This document shows positions 45,146 to 54,864 of a stretch of 64,000 nucleotides of DNA, piece after piece (position 1 is the first letter of the stretch; each line of letters begins with the position of its first letter). Under the pieces are notes generated by a model that worked only from the letters and a program-made list of their open reading frames with translations, was not told the origin of the DNA and did not search any database. Both the position numbers and the translations under genes were made by a program. The stretch covers positions 248,001 through 312,000 of the forward strand of contig SVDY01000001.1 in assembly GCA_015057665.1 (NCBI GenBank), written 5' to 3'. The stretch is from Lachnospiraceae bacterium. Lineage in GTDB: Bacteria; Bacillota; Clostridia; Lachnospirales; Lachnospiraceae.

Positions 45146-46591
45146 ATGAATAAGAAAAAGATATTATTACTTGCAATTGCTGGGATTCTTCTCGTCGCAG
45201 CTGCCGCATTTGCCTTCATTGTAAATGCCAATGAATATTATCTGGAACTGAATGTTCCACAGGAACCAATCACCATCGAATATGGTTCCGATACTCTGCC
45301 GGAGATTACCGGTATCCTGAGAGGAACTATTATCAATCAAAAAGGAAAACCGATTGATATCACTCCGCAGAGTGAAGTGGATGTTACAACACTGGGAACC
45401 TACACTGTAACCTATGAAGCCATCTATAAAGACTGGCCATATACAATTGATCAGGTTTTCATTGTGGAGGATACCACACCGCCTGTCATTGAACTGGTTT
45501 GCGATCCGGAACATTTCACAAGCCCGATTGCCCAATATGAGGAAGAAGGCTTCACTGCCACAGATAACTACGACGGTGACATTACCGCCAGCGTATCCCG
45601 CAAAGAAAAGGACGGCTTTGTATTTTATACAGTTGCTGACTCTTCCGGCAACGAGACAACTGTGGAACGAGAAATCGTCTACAAAGATGTGGTTCCTCCG
45701 GTTATCAAATTAAAAGGAACCGCCAACATGTATGTTGTTGTAAATGAAAAGTTTGAAGAACCGGGATTTACCGCTTCTGATGACTGTGACGGGGATATTA
45801 CCGCTTCCGTAACCGTAGAAGGTTCCGTAGATACAGCTAAGACCGGAACCTACAAGCTTACATATAAGGTAAAAGACAGTTATAACAACGAAGCAACGGT
45901 AACCCGTACTGTACAGGTTGCAAATAAAGCGACTGTATCTGCCAATACAGGTTCCGGCGGCACCGGAGAGAAGATAGTATACCTGACCTTTGATGATGGC
46001 CCGGGCAAATACACTCAGAAACTTTTAAATACTTTAGACAAATACGGTGTAAAGGTTACTTTTTTCGTAACAAACCAGTTCCCTTCCTATCAGCACCTGA
46101 TTGGAGAAGCCCACCGTCGCGGCCATACCATTGCCATACATACATACAGCCACGATTACAAAACCATCTACAGCAGTGAAACAGCTTATTTTAATGACCT
46201 GAACAAAATGAAGGATGCTATCATTGCCCAGACCGGAACGGCACCAAAGATTGTCCGTTTCCCTGGCGGCACCAACAATACCATCAGTAAAAAATACTGC
46301 AGCGGCATCATGACTGCCCTTTCCAGTTCCTTAATCTCTAAAGGTTATACTTATACAGACTGGAACGTAGACAGTAACGACGCAGGCGGTGCCACATCCG
46401 CAAGCCAGGTTGCATCCAATGTAATCGCCGGTATTAAAAAGAAATCCGTATCCAACGTACTGATGCACGACATCAAAGGCTATACAGTAGATGCCATTGA
46501 TCAGATTGTAAGCTGGGGTCTGGAGAACGGTTATACTTTTAAAGCTATGACGCCAAGTTCACCGGTGTTCCAGTTCAGGCCAAACAATTAA
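45146..46591 (+). CDS. cell-surface polysaccharide deacetylase with Ig-like repeats (PgdA-like)
   Basis: A 481-residue exported protein: N-terminal membrane anchor (residues 5-28), an Ig-like domain followed by two DUF5011/Big_3-type repeats (each with DNYDGDITASV or DDCDGDITASV), then a NodB domain (about 272-475). Catalytic motifs: TFDDGPG (Asp283, Asp284), HTYSHDY (metal His332 and His336) and RFPGGTNN. It probably removes acetyl groups from peptidoglycan N-acetylglucosamine, giving lysozyme resistance (family inference). Ribosome binding site AGAGGAG. Confidence 0.92.
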   Translation: MNKKKILLLAIAGILLVAAAAFAFIVNANEYYLELNVPQEPITIEYGSDTLPEITGILRGTIINQKGKPIDITPQSEVDVTTLGTYTVTYEAIYKDWPYTIDQVFIVEDTTPPVIELVCDPEHFTSPIAQYEEEGFTATDNYDGDITASVSRKEKDGFVFYTVADSSGNETTVEREIVYKDVVPPVIKLKGTANMYVVVNEKFEEPGFTASDDCDGDITASVTVEGSVDTAKTGTYKLTYKVKDSYNNEATVTRTVQVANKATVSANTGSGGTGEKIVYLTFDDGPGKYTQKLLNTLDKYGVKVTFFVTNQFPSYQHLIGEAHRRGHTIAIHTYSHDYKTIYSSETAYFNDLNKMKDAIIAQTGTAPKIVRFPGGTNNTISKKYCSGIMTALSSSLISKGYTYTDWNVDSNDAGGATSASQVASNVIAGIKKKSVSNVLMHDIKGYTVDAIDQIVSWGLENGYTFKAMTPSSPVFQFRPNN

Positions 46592-46631
46592 ACTAAGAGT
46601 CTGTGGTGTTTAAGTCTCGCCCATCCATAAA

Positions 46632-46713
46632 AAAAGTGCAGTATGTTGCACAGAAACCATATCGTTATACCCTGTATCTCGATTTGATGTTTCTTGCAAC
46701 ATACTGCACTTTT
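46632..46713. terminator. long hairpin between convergent deacetylase and formate-channel genes
   Basis: AAAAGTGCAGTATGTTGCA (46632-46650) is the exact complement of 46695-46713. A/T tracts at both ends suit a bidirectional terminator; the 44-nt loop is long but partly self-complementary (AGAAAC/GTTTCT). Confidence 0.72.
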
Positions 46714-46723
46714 CTATTTTCAT

Positions 46724-47548
46724 TTATCTATTGCTTTTTCTTAAATAGAGATACCAGTAAACCATCCCTACACATACGGCACCGCCGATAATATTACCAA
46801 TGGTAACCGGTACAAGATTGGTTCCAAAGAAATTCCCCCATGTAATAGCATCCACATTGACACCTGCTGCCTGTGCCGCCTCTATATATGCTCCGTTACC
46901 TTTGGCAAAAAGTCCGGCACTAATGTAGTACATATTGGCCACACAGTGTTCAAACCCGCATACTACGAAGATTAAGATCGGGAAGAACAAACTGATAACT
47001 TTTCCTGCGGAATCCTTTGCAGAAAAAGATACCCAAACTGCAAGACACACTAAAATATTACAGAAGATACCTTTGATTAAGGCATCGCTGAAAGTAAGGG
47101 AACATTTTGCTGCCGCTGTTGATAACATGGACACTGCCATTGCGCCGTCATACATATTGTACTGACCGGAAAATACAAGTCCTGCTGCTACAAACATGCC
47201 GCCGGCCATGTTTCCAAAATATACAACAACCCAGTTCTTTAACATGGCGCCAATGGTAATTTCTTTTTCCAATAAAGGAATTGTGAGTAAACAGTTCCCT
47301 GTAAAAAGCTCGCTTCCTGCAAGAAGTACTAAAGTAAGCCCTCCAGGGAAGATGCAACCGCTGATCAATTTACCAAGAGCGGAAGGTGTTACCGCTACTG
47401 CAGCCGTGGAAGAACCGATTCCGCCAAAGGCGATGAAGGCGCCAGCCAGTACAGCTAACAGGAACATCTTATCAATGGGTGTGTTTACTTTATTTTTTCC
47501 TATGGTTACATAATTTTTTGCAATTTCTGCCGGTGAATTCATATTCAT
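46724..47548 (-). CDS. formate/nitrite transporter family channel (FocA/FdhC/NirC)
   Basis: A 274-residue six-span channel: AGAFIAFGGIGSS, AGSELFTGNCLL, KNWVVVYFGNMAGG and CGFEHCVANMYYISAG are family signatures, including the gating loop and central His. Formate is the likely solute because fhs (formate--THF ligase) lies just upstream on the same strand, separated by an inverted-repeat element. Confidence 0.9.
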   Translation of the reverse strand: MNMNSPAEIAKNYVTIGKNKVNTPIDKMFLLAVLAGAFIAFGGIGSSTAAVAVTPSALGKLISGCIFPGGLTLVLLAGSELFTGNCLLTIPLLEKEITIGAMLKNWVVVYFGNMAGGMFVAAGLVFSGQYNMYDGAMAVSMLSTAAAKCSLTFSDALIKGIFCNILVCLAVWVSFSAKDSAGKVISLFFPILIFVVCGFEHCVANMYYISAGLFAKGNGAYIEAAQAAGVNVDAITWGNFFGTNLVPVTIGNIIGGAVCVGMVYWYLYLRKSNR

Positions 47549-47577
47549 TTCTTCATCCTCTTTTACATTAATTTAGT

Positions 47578-47775
47578 AAAACAGGCTGTCAAAAAGCTCC
47601 AAAAAGAAAAGAACCGAAATGTGTTTGGAAAACCGCATCGTCACATGCTTTGTGAGCTATGCATTGGATGACTTAGCAAATGCGTATGCATGAGCTTAGT
47701 AACCAAGTATGCAAAGCTAGGTTTTCGAACACATTTCGGTCTTTTCTTTATATTATTACTTGAAACAGCCTGTTT
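47578..47775. mobile_element. MITE-like palindromic element (about 198 bp)
   Basis: Outer arms AAACAGGCTGT (47579-47589) and ACAGCCTGTTT (47765-47775); inner arms 47604-47633 and 47720-47749 are imperfect complements of about 29 bp (ACCGAAATGTGTTNGAAAACC). Non-coding, between fhs and the formate channel. No clear target-site duplication seen. It could instead be an extended transcript hairpin. Confidence 0.5.
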
Positions 47776-47779
47776 CTAT

Positions 47780-49468
47780 TTAGAATAAGCCAGTGATTTT
47801 ACCTGTTTCATCAACGTCAATCTTAACTGCAGCAGGAACTTTTGGAAGGCCTGGCATTGTCATGATTGCGCCTGTAAGAGCTACGATAAAGCCTGCACCT
47901 GCAGAAATCTTTAAGTTACGTACTGTTACTTCGAAGTCTGTTGGAGCACCAAGTTTTGTCTGGTCATCTGTTAAGCTGTACTGTGTTTTAGCTACACAGA
48001 TTGGGCAGTTGCCAAATCCAAGAGCTTCTAATTCTTTTGCCTGTTTCTTCGCTTCTGCTGTAAGAACAACACGTTTTCCGCCGTAGATTTTCTGAACGAT
48101 CTGGTTTAATTTATCTTCGATGGAACCTTCTAATTCATAGGAGAAGGAGAACTCTTCGTTGGATTCTTCTGTAAGACGGATAACTTCCTGAGCAAGTTTT
48201 TCGCCGCCTTCGCCGCCTTTTGCCCATACTTCGGAAAGAGCAACATTAACACCGAGTTCTTTACATTTTGCTTCTACAAGGTCAAGTTCTGCCTTTGTAT
48301 CTGTTGGGAACGCATTGATTGCAACTACACAAGGAAGTTTGTATACGTTCTTGATGTTGCTTACATGTTTTAAGAGGTTTGGAAGACCTTTTTCAAGAGC
48401 TTCTAAGTTTTCGTTGTTTAAGTCAGCTTTTGCTACGCCGCCGTTGTATTTAAGGGCACGTACTGTTGCAACGATAACAACAGCGTTTGGTTTAATTCCT
48501 GCCATACGGCATTTGATGTCTAAGAATTTTTCTGCACCAAGGTCAGCACCGAAACCAGCTTCTGTGATTGTGTAATCAGCAAGTTTCATTGCCATCTTTG
48601 TTGCTGTTACGGAGTTACATCCGTGAGCAATGTTTGCGAATGGTCCGCCGTGTACGATGGCTGGTACATGTTCTAATGTCTGAACTAAGTTTGGTTTTAA
48701 AGCGTCTTTTAAGAGAGCTGCCATAGCGCCTTCTGCGTGAAGGTCACCTGCTGTAACAGGTTTCTGATCTGCGATCTTGCCATATGTATAACCGATGATG
48801 ATTCTGGATAAACGTTCTTTTAAGTCTGTGATATCATTTGCAAGACAGAGAACTGCCATGATTTCGGAAGCCACTGTAATATCATATCCGTCTTCACGTG
48901 GTGTTCCGTTTGGTTTTCCGCCAAGGCCGTCTACTACAAAACGAAGCTGACGGTCGTTCATGTCTACGCAGCGTTTCCATGTGATTTTTCTAGGGTCGAT
49001 GTTTAATTCGTTTCCCTGGTAGATATGGTTGTCGATCATAGCTGCAAGTAAGTTATTTGCCGCGCCGATTGCGTGGAAGTCACCTGTAAAGTGAAGGTTG
49101 ATATCTTCCATTGGAACTACCTGAGCATATCCGCCACCTGCTGCACCACCTTTAACACCGAATACTGGTCCTAAGGATGGTTCACGAAGAGCTACCATAA
49201 CGTTCTTGCCAAGTCTCTGCATAGCATCTGCAAGACCGATTGTTGTAGTAGTTTTACCTTCACCTGCTGGTGTTGGGTTGATCGCTGTAACTAAAACTAA
49301 CTTACCATCTTTTTTGTCTGTTTCTTTTAATAAGTTATAGTCGATTTTTGCTTTTGTCTTTCCATACTGTTCTAAATACTTGTCTTCAATTCCTGCTTTT
49401 GCAGCGATTTCTGTGATTGGTGCCATCTGGCATTCCTGTGCGATTTCAATGTCTGATTTGAATCCCAT
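47780..49468 (-). CDS. fhs: formate--tetrahydrofolate ligase
   Basis: A 562-residue ATP-dependent ligase making 10-formyl-THF from formate, feeding purine synthesis and, in acetogens, the Wood-Ljungdahl methyl branch. Signatures: P-loop [55 protein letters not shown] and [12 protein letters not shown]. Length is standard. Codon use is strongly biased, as for highly expressed genes. A ZTP riboswitch lies upstream and a formate channel downstream. Confidence 0.97.
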   Translation of the reverse strand: MGFKSDIEIAQECQMAPITEIAAKAGIEDKYLEQYGKTKAKIDYNLLKETDKKDGKLVLVTAINPTPAGEGKTTTTIGLADAMQRLGKNVMVALREPSLGPVFGVKGGAAGGGYAQVVPMEDINLHFTGDFHAIGAANNLLAAMIDNHIYQGNELNIDPRKITWKRCVDMNDRQLRFVVDGLGGKPNGTPREDGYDITVASEIMAVLCLANDITDLKERLSRIIIGYTYGKIADQKPVTAGDLHAEGAMAALLKDALKPNLVQTLEHVPAIVHGGPFANIAHGCNSVTATKMAMKLADYTITEAGFGADLGAEKFLDIKCRMAGIKPNAVVIVATVRALKYNGGVAKADLNNENLEALEKGLPNLLKHVSNIKNVYKLPCVVAINAFPTDTKAELDLVEAKCKELGVNVALSEVWAKGGEGGEKLAQEVIRLTEESNEEFSFSYELEGSIEDKLNQIVQKIYGGKRVVLTAEAKKQAKELEALGFGNCPICVAKTQYSLTDDQTKLGAPTDFEVTVRNLKISAGAGFIVALTGAIMTMPGLPKVPAAVKIDVDETGKITGLF

Positions 49469-49640
49469 AGTAATACTTTCTCCTTTCGTTGGTCCTTCTG
49501 ACCATTGGTGAAACTGATAATAAACTCGTAGCTTTTTTTATATCCGGATTTCGCTGTATTCCACTTTTTAGTCTATCATAACATTTACAAAAAAGGGAAT
49601 CCTTTTCTCCAAGGAAATTATCGAAAATGTGTTTTCGGAA

Positions 49641-49745
49641 ATAAAAAAAGCAGTATACGTAAAAATACATATACTGCCCAGACGGTCGGCCTTCAAAAAT
49701 CCGGTTCCCTTGTGGTACTCCACATTATCCGTCAGTAAACCGAAT
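49641..49745 (-). promoter_or_regulatory. ZTP (pfl-motif) riboswitch controlling fhs
   Basis: Minus strand: CGGTTTACTGACGG, then GTGGAGTACCACAAGGGAA, CCGG, and the conserved end CCGTCTGGGCA (49675-49745). It runs into a hairpin GCAGTATATG/CGTATACTGC (49649-49677) followed by TTTTTTTAT. ZTP/ZMP signals low 10-formyl-THF; ligand binding should prevent termination and raise fhs, a known target class of this motif. Confidence 0.88.
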
Positions 49746-49800
49746 TCGTATTAACAAAGCCATCCTAACACACCTAGTCATTATTTGCAAGAACTTTTTC

Positions 49801-50104
49801 TTGAAAATTCCATCTATCTATATAAAATAGTTGCTGATATTTTCTATAGATTCGCGGCATTTGATGGCAGTACAGATATTCTTGGCGAAGAAAAAAGAAC
49901 GGAATAGTAAAATTCCACTGTCTGAACTCATAGACATTATCTATTGCGAAAACCAATTTGTGAGTTTGGAATTTTACGAAAACATTCATGATTAAAAGCT
50001 TTGCAGCCGGTCTTTTTTCTGAGACTTAGAATTTCTTACTGGCATCAACGAGATGCGAATATACAGAAAATATCAGCAACTATTAATATAGCTGGAATTT
50101 TCAA
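49801..50104. mobile_element. 304-bp element with ~70-bp imperfect terminal inverted repeats
   Basis: 49801-49872 and the reverse complement of 50037-50104 both read TTGAAAATTCCA..CTAT, ..ATAGTTGCTGATATTTTCT and ..ATTCGC..TTGATG.CAGTA. The inside (49864-49995, + strand) can encode 43 residues, ending SKIPLSELIDIIYCENQFVS, which resembles a piece of a LytTR DNA-binding domain. Probably a decayed mobile or regulatory relic between the ABC operon and the fhs riboswitch. Its right end lies 5 bp from the ATPase stop codon. Confidence 0.5.
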
Positions 50105-50108
50105 CTAT

Positions 50109-50849
50109 TTATGCGTTTGTAAATCTTGCCAGGAAGTCCTTTGTTTCCTGACGCTGTGGATTACCAAACACTTCTTCCGGCGTTCCCTGCTCGCAGATTA
50201 CGCCTTCTTTCATATATACGACTCTGTTGCTTACATCTCTTGCAAATGCCATCTCGTGAGTAACTACAAGCATAGTCATGCCTTCTTTGGCGAGAGCCTT
50301 CATAACCTGAAGTACTTCTCCTACCATCTCAGGGTCAAGGGCGGAAGTCGGTTCGTCAAATAAAAGCACTTCCGGATTCATAGCAAGAGCTCTTGCGATG
50401 GCCACACGCTGCTTCTGTCCGCCGGAGATTTGTCTTGGTTTGGCATTGATATAAGGAGCCATTCCTACCTTCTGTAAATAATACATGGCAGTTTTTCTCG
50501 CTTCTTCTTTATCCTTCTTAAGAACCCGGATTTGTCCTACCATACAGTTTTCAAGGACTGTCATGTTATTAAAAAGGTTAAAGGACTGGAACACCATGCC
50601 TACGTGGGAGCGGTATTCTGCCACATTTACGCCTCTGCCGGCAACGTCCCTGTCATGATACATAACTTCTCCGGAAGTCGGTGTCTCTAAAAGATTGATG
50701 CAACGAAGAAGGGTAGATTTTCCGGAACCGGAGGCACCGATGATAGAGATTACATCTCCTTTGTTTACAGTAAAATCGATGTCTCTTAATACTACGTTGT
50801 TTCCAAATGCTTTTGAAAGGTGATTTACCTGTAAAATAGCTTCACTCAT
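50109..50849 (-). CDS. polar amino-acid ABC transporter ATP-binding protein (probable lysine)
   Basis: A 246-residue ATPase of the GlnQ/HisP group: Walker [19 protein letters not shown], signature [15 protein letters not shown], Walker [16 protein letters not shown]-loop [12 protein letters not shown]. Start at 50849 chosen because AAAGGAGG lies in the preceding gene's end; one base separates the genes. Lysine specificity is inferred from the operon's riboswitch. Confidence 0.92.
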   Translation of the reverse strand: MSEAILQVNHLSKAFGNNVVLRDIDFTVNKGDVISIIGASGSGKSTLLRCINLLETPTSGEVMYHDRDVAGRGVNVAEYRSHVGMVFQSFNLFNNMTVLENCMVGQIRVLKKDKEEARKTAMYYLQKVGMAPYINAKPRQISGGQKQRVAIARALAMNPEVLLFDEPTSALDPEMVGEVLQVMKALAKEGMTMLVVTHEMAFARDVSNRVVYMKEGVICEQGTPEEVFGNPQRQETKDFLARFTNA

Positions 50850-50850
50850 C

Positions 50851-51702
50851 TTAGTTGTCCTCCTTTCCTTTATATTCTTTACTTCTTTCCTCGAAAATGT
50901 CTCTCTTGTCCGGATGGTTGTATGTTCCTGCTGCCATAACGAGAGGATCAACATTTACCAGTTCATAATTGTCTGCACCATCTAACTTTCTTTCCAGAGC
51001 GCGGAGAAGGAAGGATGCAATCAGAGTCAGCGTCAGATAACCAACCATCTCAATGGTAGCAGACGGGAAGTTCATGTTATTGACACCGATAATATTTCTG
51101 TGCTGTGCAAAGAAATCAATGAATCCGATAACGAACATAACGGAAGTATCTTTGATATTGATAATAAAGTTATTTCCAATCTGCGGAATAATATTGCGGA
51201 TTGCCTGAGGAAGCACTACATATAACATAGTCTGCACATGATTCATACCAATGGCTTTCGCACCTTCCGTCTGTCCCGGATCAACGGACATAATACCACC
51301 TCGTACAGATTCCGCCATGTAGGCACCTGTATTAATGGATACTACGATAATAGAAGCCATCCACATACCGCTGTTGCCTCGGAAAGCTACCTGAGCATCC
51401 GTAAAATAAGGCAGACCGAAATAAATGAATACAGCCTGAAGAACCATTGGTGTTCCACGGAAGATCTCAACGTAAGCTCTTACGATAATACGAATAAACT
51501 TCAAAATGAATTTCTTGAAAATGTTATCATTTTTACTATATGGAATAGTATTTAAAATACCACAGATAAGACCGATGATACAGCCGATCAAAGTTGCCAC
51601 AATGGCAAGAATCAGGGTATTACGGATACCGGTCAGATAAGCAGGATAATAGTTTGCTAACAATCTCCCCACATCATCAATTAATTTTACTACTTTATCC
51701 AT
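50851..51702 (-). CDS. polar amino-acid ABC transporter permease (probable lysine)
   Basis: A 283-residue permease of the His/Glu/Gln/Arg/opine type with five spans; EAA loop [22 protein letters not shown] single permease gene suggests a homodimer. A hydrophilic C-terminal tail of about 40 residues ([20 protein letters not shown]) is somewhat long. 85 bp downstream of the binding-protein gene. Confidence 0.92.
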   Translation of the reverse strand: MDKVVKLIDDVGRLLANYYPAYLTGIRNTLILAIVATLIGCIIGLICGILNTIPYSKNDNIFKKFILKFIRIIVRAYVEIFRGTPMVLQAVFIYFGLPYFTDAQVAFRGNSGMWMASIIVVSINTGAYMAESVRGGIMSVDPGQTEGAKAIGMNHVQTMLYVVLPQAIRNIIPQIGNNFIINIKDTSVMFVIGFIDFFAQHRNIIGVNNMNFPSATIEMVGYLTLTLIASFLLRALERKLDGADNYELVNVDPLVMAAGTYNHPDKRDIFEERSKEYKGKEDN

Positions 51703-51787
51703 TGCTGAATAATTCCTTTCTAACGGAAATCTTGGGATGGATCAAAATGGTCCACCCCAAGTATGCATTGTTACTTCTTTATTATTC

Positions 51788-52693
51788 TTAGATTTCAGGC
51801 TGAACTTTAATCGCTTCATCCATCATCTTGTTAAATGTATCAACGCCCATAGCAGATAATACATCGTTCATGGCTTTCTGTAATTCTTCGTTTCCTTTGA
51901 TTACGGATACACCGATGTTAACGTTTTCCGCACGTTCTGCTTCATCTGCGAACTGGAAATCGCCCTCTGTTCCGGAGAAATCAAGAACTACAAGGTCAGG
52001 ATTCTTTGCTACTGCTGCTGTTGCTGTAGGAAGGTCTGTACATACAAAATCTACAGTGCCGGACTCTAACTGCATTGTCATGTTAGGAGCTGTTTCCGCT
52101 GCTGCCTGAATGCTTGCGCCTTCAATCTGTGGTAAACAGGAGTTGTACCAGATTGTACCTGTCTGAGCTGTACAGTTACCTGTTAATTCATGGATAGATT
52201 TTGCATTGGCATTAGGGCTGTTCTTTGTTGTCATACAAACGATCTGAGCGTAGTAATAAGGGCCTGCCATATCTACTTCTGCCATACGTTCTGCTGTCAT
52301 GGACTGGCCTGCGATGGCAACGTCGATTGTGCCTGCGTTAAGAGCCGGTGTTAAGCCGCCCCATTCTAATGCCATGATTTCTAATTCCCATCCGTATTCT
52401 TCACAGATCTTCTTTGCGATCATAACATCGTAACCATTAGCATAGGAACCTGGGTTGTTGGCGATTGGAACCGCACCGTTGTCTTCTGTTAACTGTGTCC
52501 AGTTATATGGAGCGTACTGGCATTCCATACCTACTGTTAATACGCCGTCTTCTGTTCCCTGGATTGCTAATTTGTTTTCTACCTTTGTGTCGTTCCCTGC
52601 ATCTGCATTGTTGTCTGCGTCATTGCCGCCGCATGCACAAAGACCAAAAACCATAGCTGCTGCGAGCATAAGTGCTAATACTCTTTTTTTCAT
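51788..52693 (-). CDS. amino-acid ABC transporter substrate-binding lipoprotein (probable lysine)
   Basis: A 301-residue lipoprotein: signal MKKRVLALMLAAAMVFGLCA with Cys in LCACGGND, then an SBP_bac_3 fold (MECQYAPYNWTQ, GYDVMIAKKICEEYGWELEI, GTIDVAIAGQSMTAERMAEVD). Start at 52693 has AAAAAGGAG upstream. First gene after the lysine riboswitch; that is the basis for naming lysine as substrate. Confidence 0.92.
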   Translation of the reverse strand: MKKRVLALMLAAAMVFGLCACGGNDADNNADAGNDTKVENKLAIQGTEDGVLTVGMECQYAPYNWTQLTEDNGAVPIANNPGSYANGYDVMIAKKICEEYGWELEIMALEWGGLTPALNAGTIDVAIAGQSMTAERMAEVDMAGPYYYAQIVCMTTKNSPNANAKSIHELTGNCTAQTGTIWYNSCLPQIEGASIQAAAETAPNMTMQLESGTVDFVCTDLPTATAAVAKNPDLVVLDFSGTEGDFQFADEAERAENVNIGVSVIKGNEELQKAMNDVLSAMGVDTFNKMMDEAIKVQPEI

Positions 52694-52798
52694 TGTTTTG
52701 TTCTCCTTTTTGTTCATTTTACGCCTTTTGGGGATAGATTTTGGTTTTGCGAGGCGTATCCACATACCTTTGAATCTATCTGAATGTTTCCAGATAGA

Positions 52799-53040
52799 AT
52801 GAAAAAAGAACCGCTTTGTCAAGCGGTCCATGATCGTTCCTTATCAAATGCACACAAAAAATGCGATTTAATGGCCATCGATAGCGCTTCACAAATACAT
52901 TTGTGACAGTCCGGCAGATGTTCTCTGACGGCCCAGCTGGAAAGATACGGCATACTTTACAGCTTCGGCGGTCTTCCCTTTCTGAAACAGCGGCTGCCTG
53001 CCTTACGCTGCTTCTTACTGATGAGTCCCGCGCCTCTATC
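52799..53040 (-). promoter_or_regulatory. lysine riboswitch (L box) with terminator
   Basis: Aptamer 52880-53040 on the minus strand: GATAGAGGCGCGGGACTCAT, CAGTA, GAAGACCGCCGAAGC, CTGGGCCGTCAGAGAACATC, GGACTGTCAC and closing GCGCTATC that pairs with the first bases. Expression platform: GGACCGCTT...AAGCGGTTCTTTTTT (52799-52827). Lysine should terminate transcription of the importer. The short open frames across it are not genes. Confidence 0.93.
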
Positions 53041-53061
53041 AAGCGATTCAATTTGATTTGT

Positions 53062-53090
53062 ATTCTATCACGGTGATACAGCCTAGTCAA
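53062..53090 (-). promoter_or_regulatory. predicted promoter of the lysine-riboswitch operon
   Basis: Minus strand: -35 TTGACT (53085-53090), 17-bp spacer, -10 TAGAAT (53062-53067), directly ahead of the aptamer. Confidence 0.75.
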
Positions 53091-53140
53091 CCATTATTTT
53101 CACAATTTACACTGGAAAATCATATAAATTTCAAAGGATT

Positions 53141-54112
53141 TTACATCACTCTTGAAACCCTCTTAGTCGGCACTCCATTCGCGCTGAAAAATTCCGCCAC
53201 CGCTTTAAAATACCCGTCATTATCCACTACGTACACCATTCCATGGTCTGCACCTTTTACTGTCACCAGACGCTTTGGACTCTGACATACTTCATAGTTA
53301 TCTCTGCTCATCTCACATGGCACATAACCATCCTCTTCCCCATGAAAGAAAATAACCGGAATTTTACAGGTCTTCATAGCTTCTTTCGGCGAATATTCCT
53401 CAAGGTCAAAATGCCCATAGACTTTAGCCCCTAATTTTATAAAAGGATAAATCAGTTCTGCCGGATAACCCATGTCTTTTGCACATTTTTTTATAATCTC
53501 TTTGGGAGAAGAAAATCCACAGTCAGCCAAGACACCAACTACATTTGGAGGCAGTTTCTTTCCTGCTGCCATAAGAACCGTAGATGCTCCCATGGACAGA
53601 CCGGTAAGTACAATTTTTACATCCGGTCCAAACTGCTTTAAGGAAAAATCCACCCAGGCAAGGCAGTCTCTATGTTCATTGATTCCAAAGGATATTACCT
53701 TTCCTTCGCTTCCACAGCTTGTCCTCTGGTCGACGATTAAAACATTTCTTCCAAGGGCAAAACATCGCTGAATGCCGCCGCTTAGGTCGCGCTCTGCACT
53801 TCCTCTGTAACCGTGAAACATTATCTCCATAACCGCGCCCTTAGCATATTCATAATATCTGCCATGAAGTTTCAGCCCGTCAAGAGATGCAATATAAAAA
53901 TGTTCATGAGGCATAGCTCTGGCTTCCAAGGTCCAGTTCCTCATCAACTCATGATATGGTTCATAGACTTCTCCTTCCGGAAGAGGAACCTCATCGGTCA
54001 TCTTTTCATTTTTTCGTGGCACATAAAAGACCATGCGGAAACAGATGTAAGAAACCAGCAGTGTAAAGAAAATTGCCGCTGCGATGATTACAATGAATAA
54101 TTTAAACATCAT
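53141..54112 (-). CDS. membrane-anchored alpha/beta hydrolase
   Basis: A 323-residue serine hydrolase of the YqkD/BAAT-like group: one N-terminal membrane span (residues 3-24), oxyanion-region MFHGYRGSAERD, nucleophile Ser in GLSMGAST, acid Asp in HGEEDGYVP and His in KGADHGM. Substrate unknown. Overlaps the rdgB-like gene by 11 bp and is probably translated with it. Confidence 0.88.
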   Translation of the reverse strand: MMFKLFIVIIAAAIFFTLLVSYICFRMVFYVPRKNEKMTDEVPLPEGEVYEPYHELMRNWTLEARAMPHEHFYIASLDGLKLHGRYYEYAKGAVMEIMFHGYRGSAERDLSGGIQRCFALGRNVLIVDQRTSCGSEGKVISFGINEHRDCLAWVDFSLKQFGPDVKIVLTGLSMGASTVLMAAGKKLPPNVVGVLADCGFSSPKEIIKKCAKDMGYPAELIYPFIKLGAKVYGHFDLEEYSPKEAMKTCKIPVIFFHGEEDGYVPCEMSRDNYEVCQSPKRLVTVKGADHGMVYVVDNDGYFKAVAEFFSANGVPTKRVSRVM

Positions 54113-54755
54113 TTTTCAGTCCTTTCCCTAAATTCATCCTTTGCTGATGTGCCTGTAAAACCTGTTCAAAAAACGTTCTATAACCTTCTTCAATGGCAGA
54201 TGTACTCACATCTTTCTCTGCCAGATCATAATAATATTCACCGCTTACCAGATCTTTTGACAAAGAGTCAAGCGGAAATCCTTTCACCCTTTTCGGATGA
54301 GGCTCTGTTACCAGCATAAACGGCTCTGTAGACAAAGCTTCGTCCATGCTGGAATATGCTTCTGTATCACTCACAATAAAATATACTGCATTTTTATATC
54401 TTCCGGTCAGCTTTCCCCCATGTTTTGCTGCAAGGGATGCGTAATGTTCAATCATCTCATCGTCTGTCAGCTCTTTTCCTCCAACTCTTCTTACATGAAG
54501 CCCTGGCTGTTCTCCCTCTAAAAGTTCCTCAAAATAGAGCCCGCTGTCACAGGAAAAGACCGGCATGCCAAAAGCTTTATAATAAGTTTCTGCTTTCATT
54601 TTGGAATTCTCAAGAGGAGTTTTTCCACACTCATCCACTACAGGCAGTTCCCTTTTTAAGTCAAGCAGACTAATCAATTCAATCCCTAAAGGTTTTGTAG
54701 CATTCTCCATAATGGAAACTTTTGCTTTATTTGTTGTTCCGTAAAGTATCTTCAT
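54102..54755 (-). CDS. RdgB/HAM1-like non-canonical purine NTP pyrophosphatase
   Basis: A 217-residue enzyme expected to hydrolyse ITP/XTP and protect DNA. N-terminal GTTNKAKVSIMENA matches the (S/T)xNxxK substrate loop; catalytic acidic loop DSGLYFEEL and PGLHVRRVGG follow. The C-terminal specificity loop is divergent (EPHPKRVKGFPLDSLSK instead of the usual SFGYDP region), so substrate range may differ. Head of a two-gene unit with the hydrolase, divergent from the macro-domain gene. Confidence 0.82.
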   Translation of the reverse strand: MKILYGTTNKAKVSIMENATKPLGIELISLLDLKRELPVVDECGKTPLENSKMKAETYYKAFGMPVFSCDSGLYFEELLEGEQPGLHVRRVGGKELTDDEMIEHYASLAAKHGGKLTGRYKNAVYFIVSDTEAYSSMDEALSTEPFMLVTEPHPKRVKGFPLDSLSKDLVSGEYYYDLAEKDVSTSAIEEGYRTFFEQVLQAHQQRMNLGKGLKNDV

Positions 54756-54864
54756 TCTATCTCTCCATTATTCTCACTGTTTTTCACTCAAAATCTATGT
54801 TATACTAACATCATAAAACTTGGCAATAGTTATTTCATTCGATTACAATATGGAGGTCTATCCC

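Noticed and set aside
49774..49989. 71-codon minus-strand open frame
   Set aside because: It runs through one arm of the inverted-repeat element and resembles no family; the opposite strand reads slightly more like a LytTR fragment.
52776..53090. 104-codon minus-strand open frame
   Set aside because: It covers the lysine riboswitch aptamer and terminator; composition is random and the RNA structure explains the sequence.
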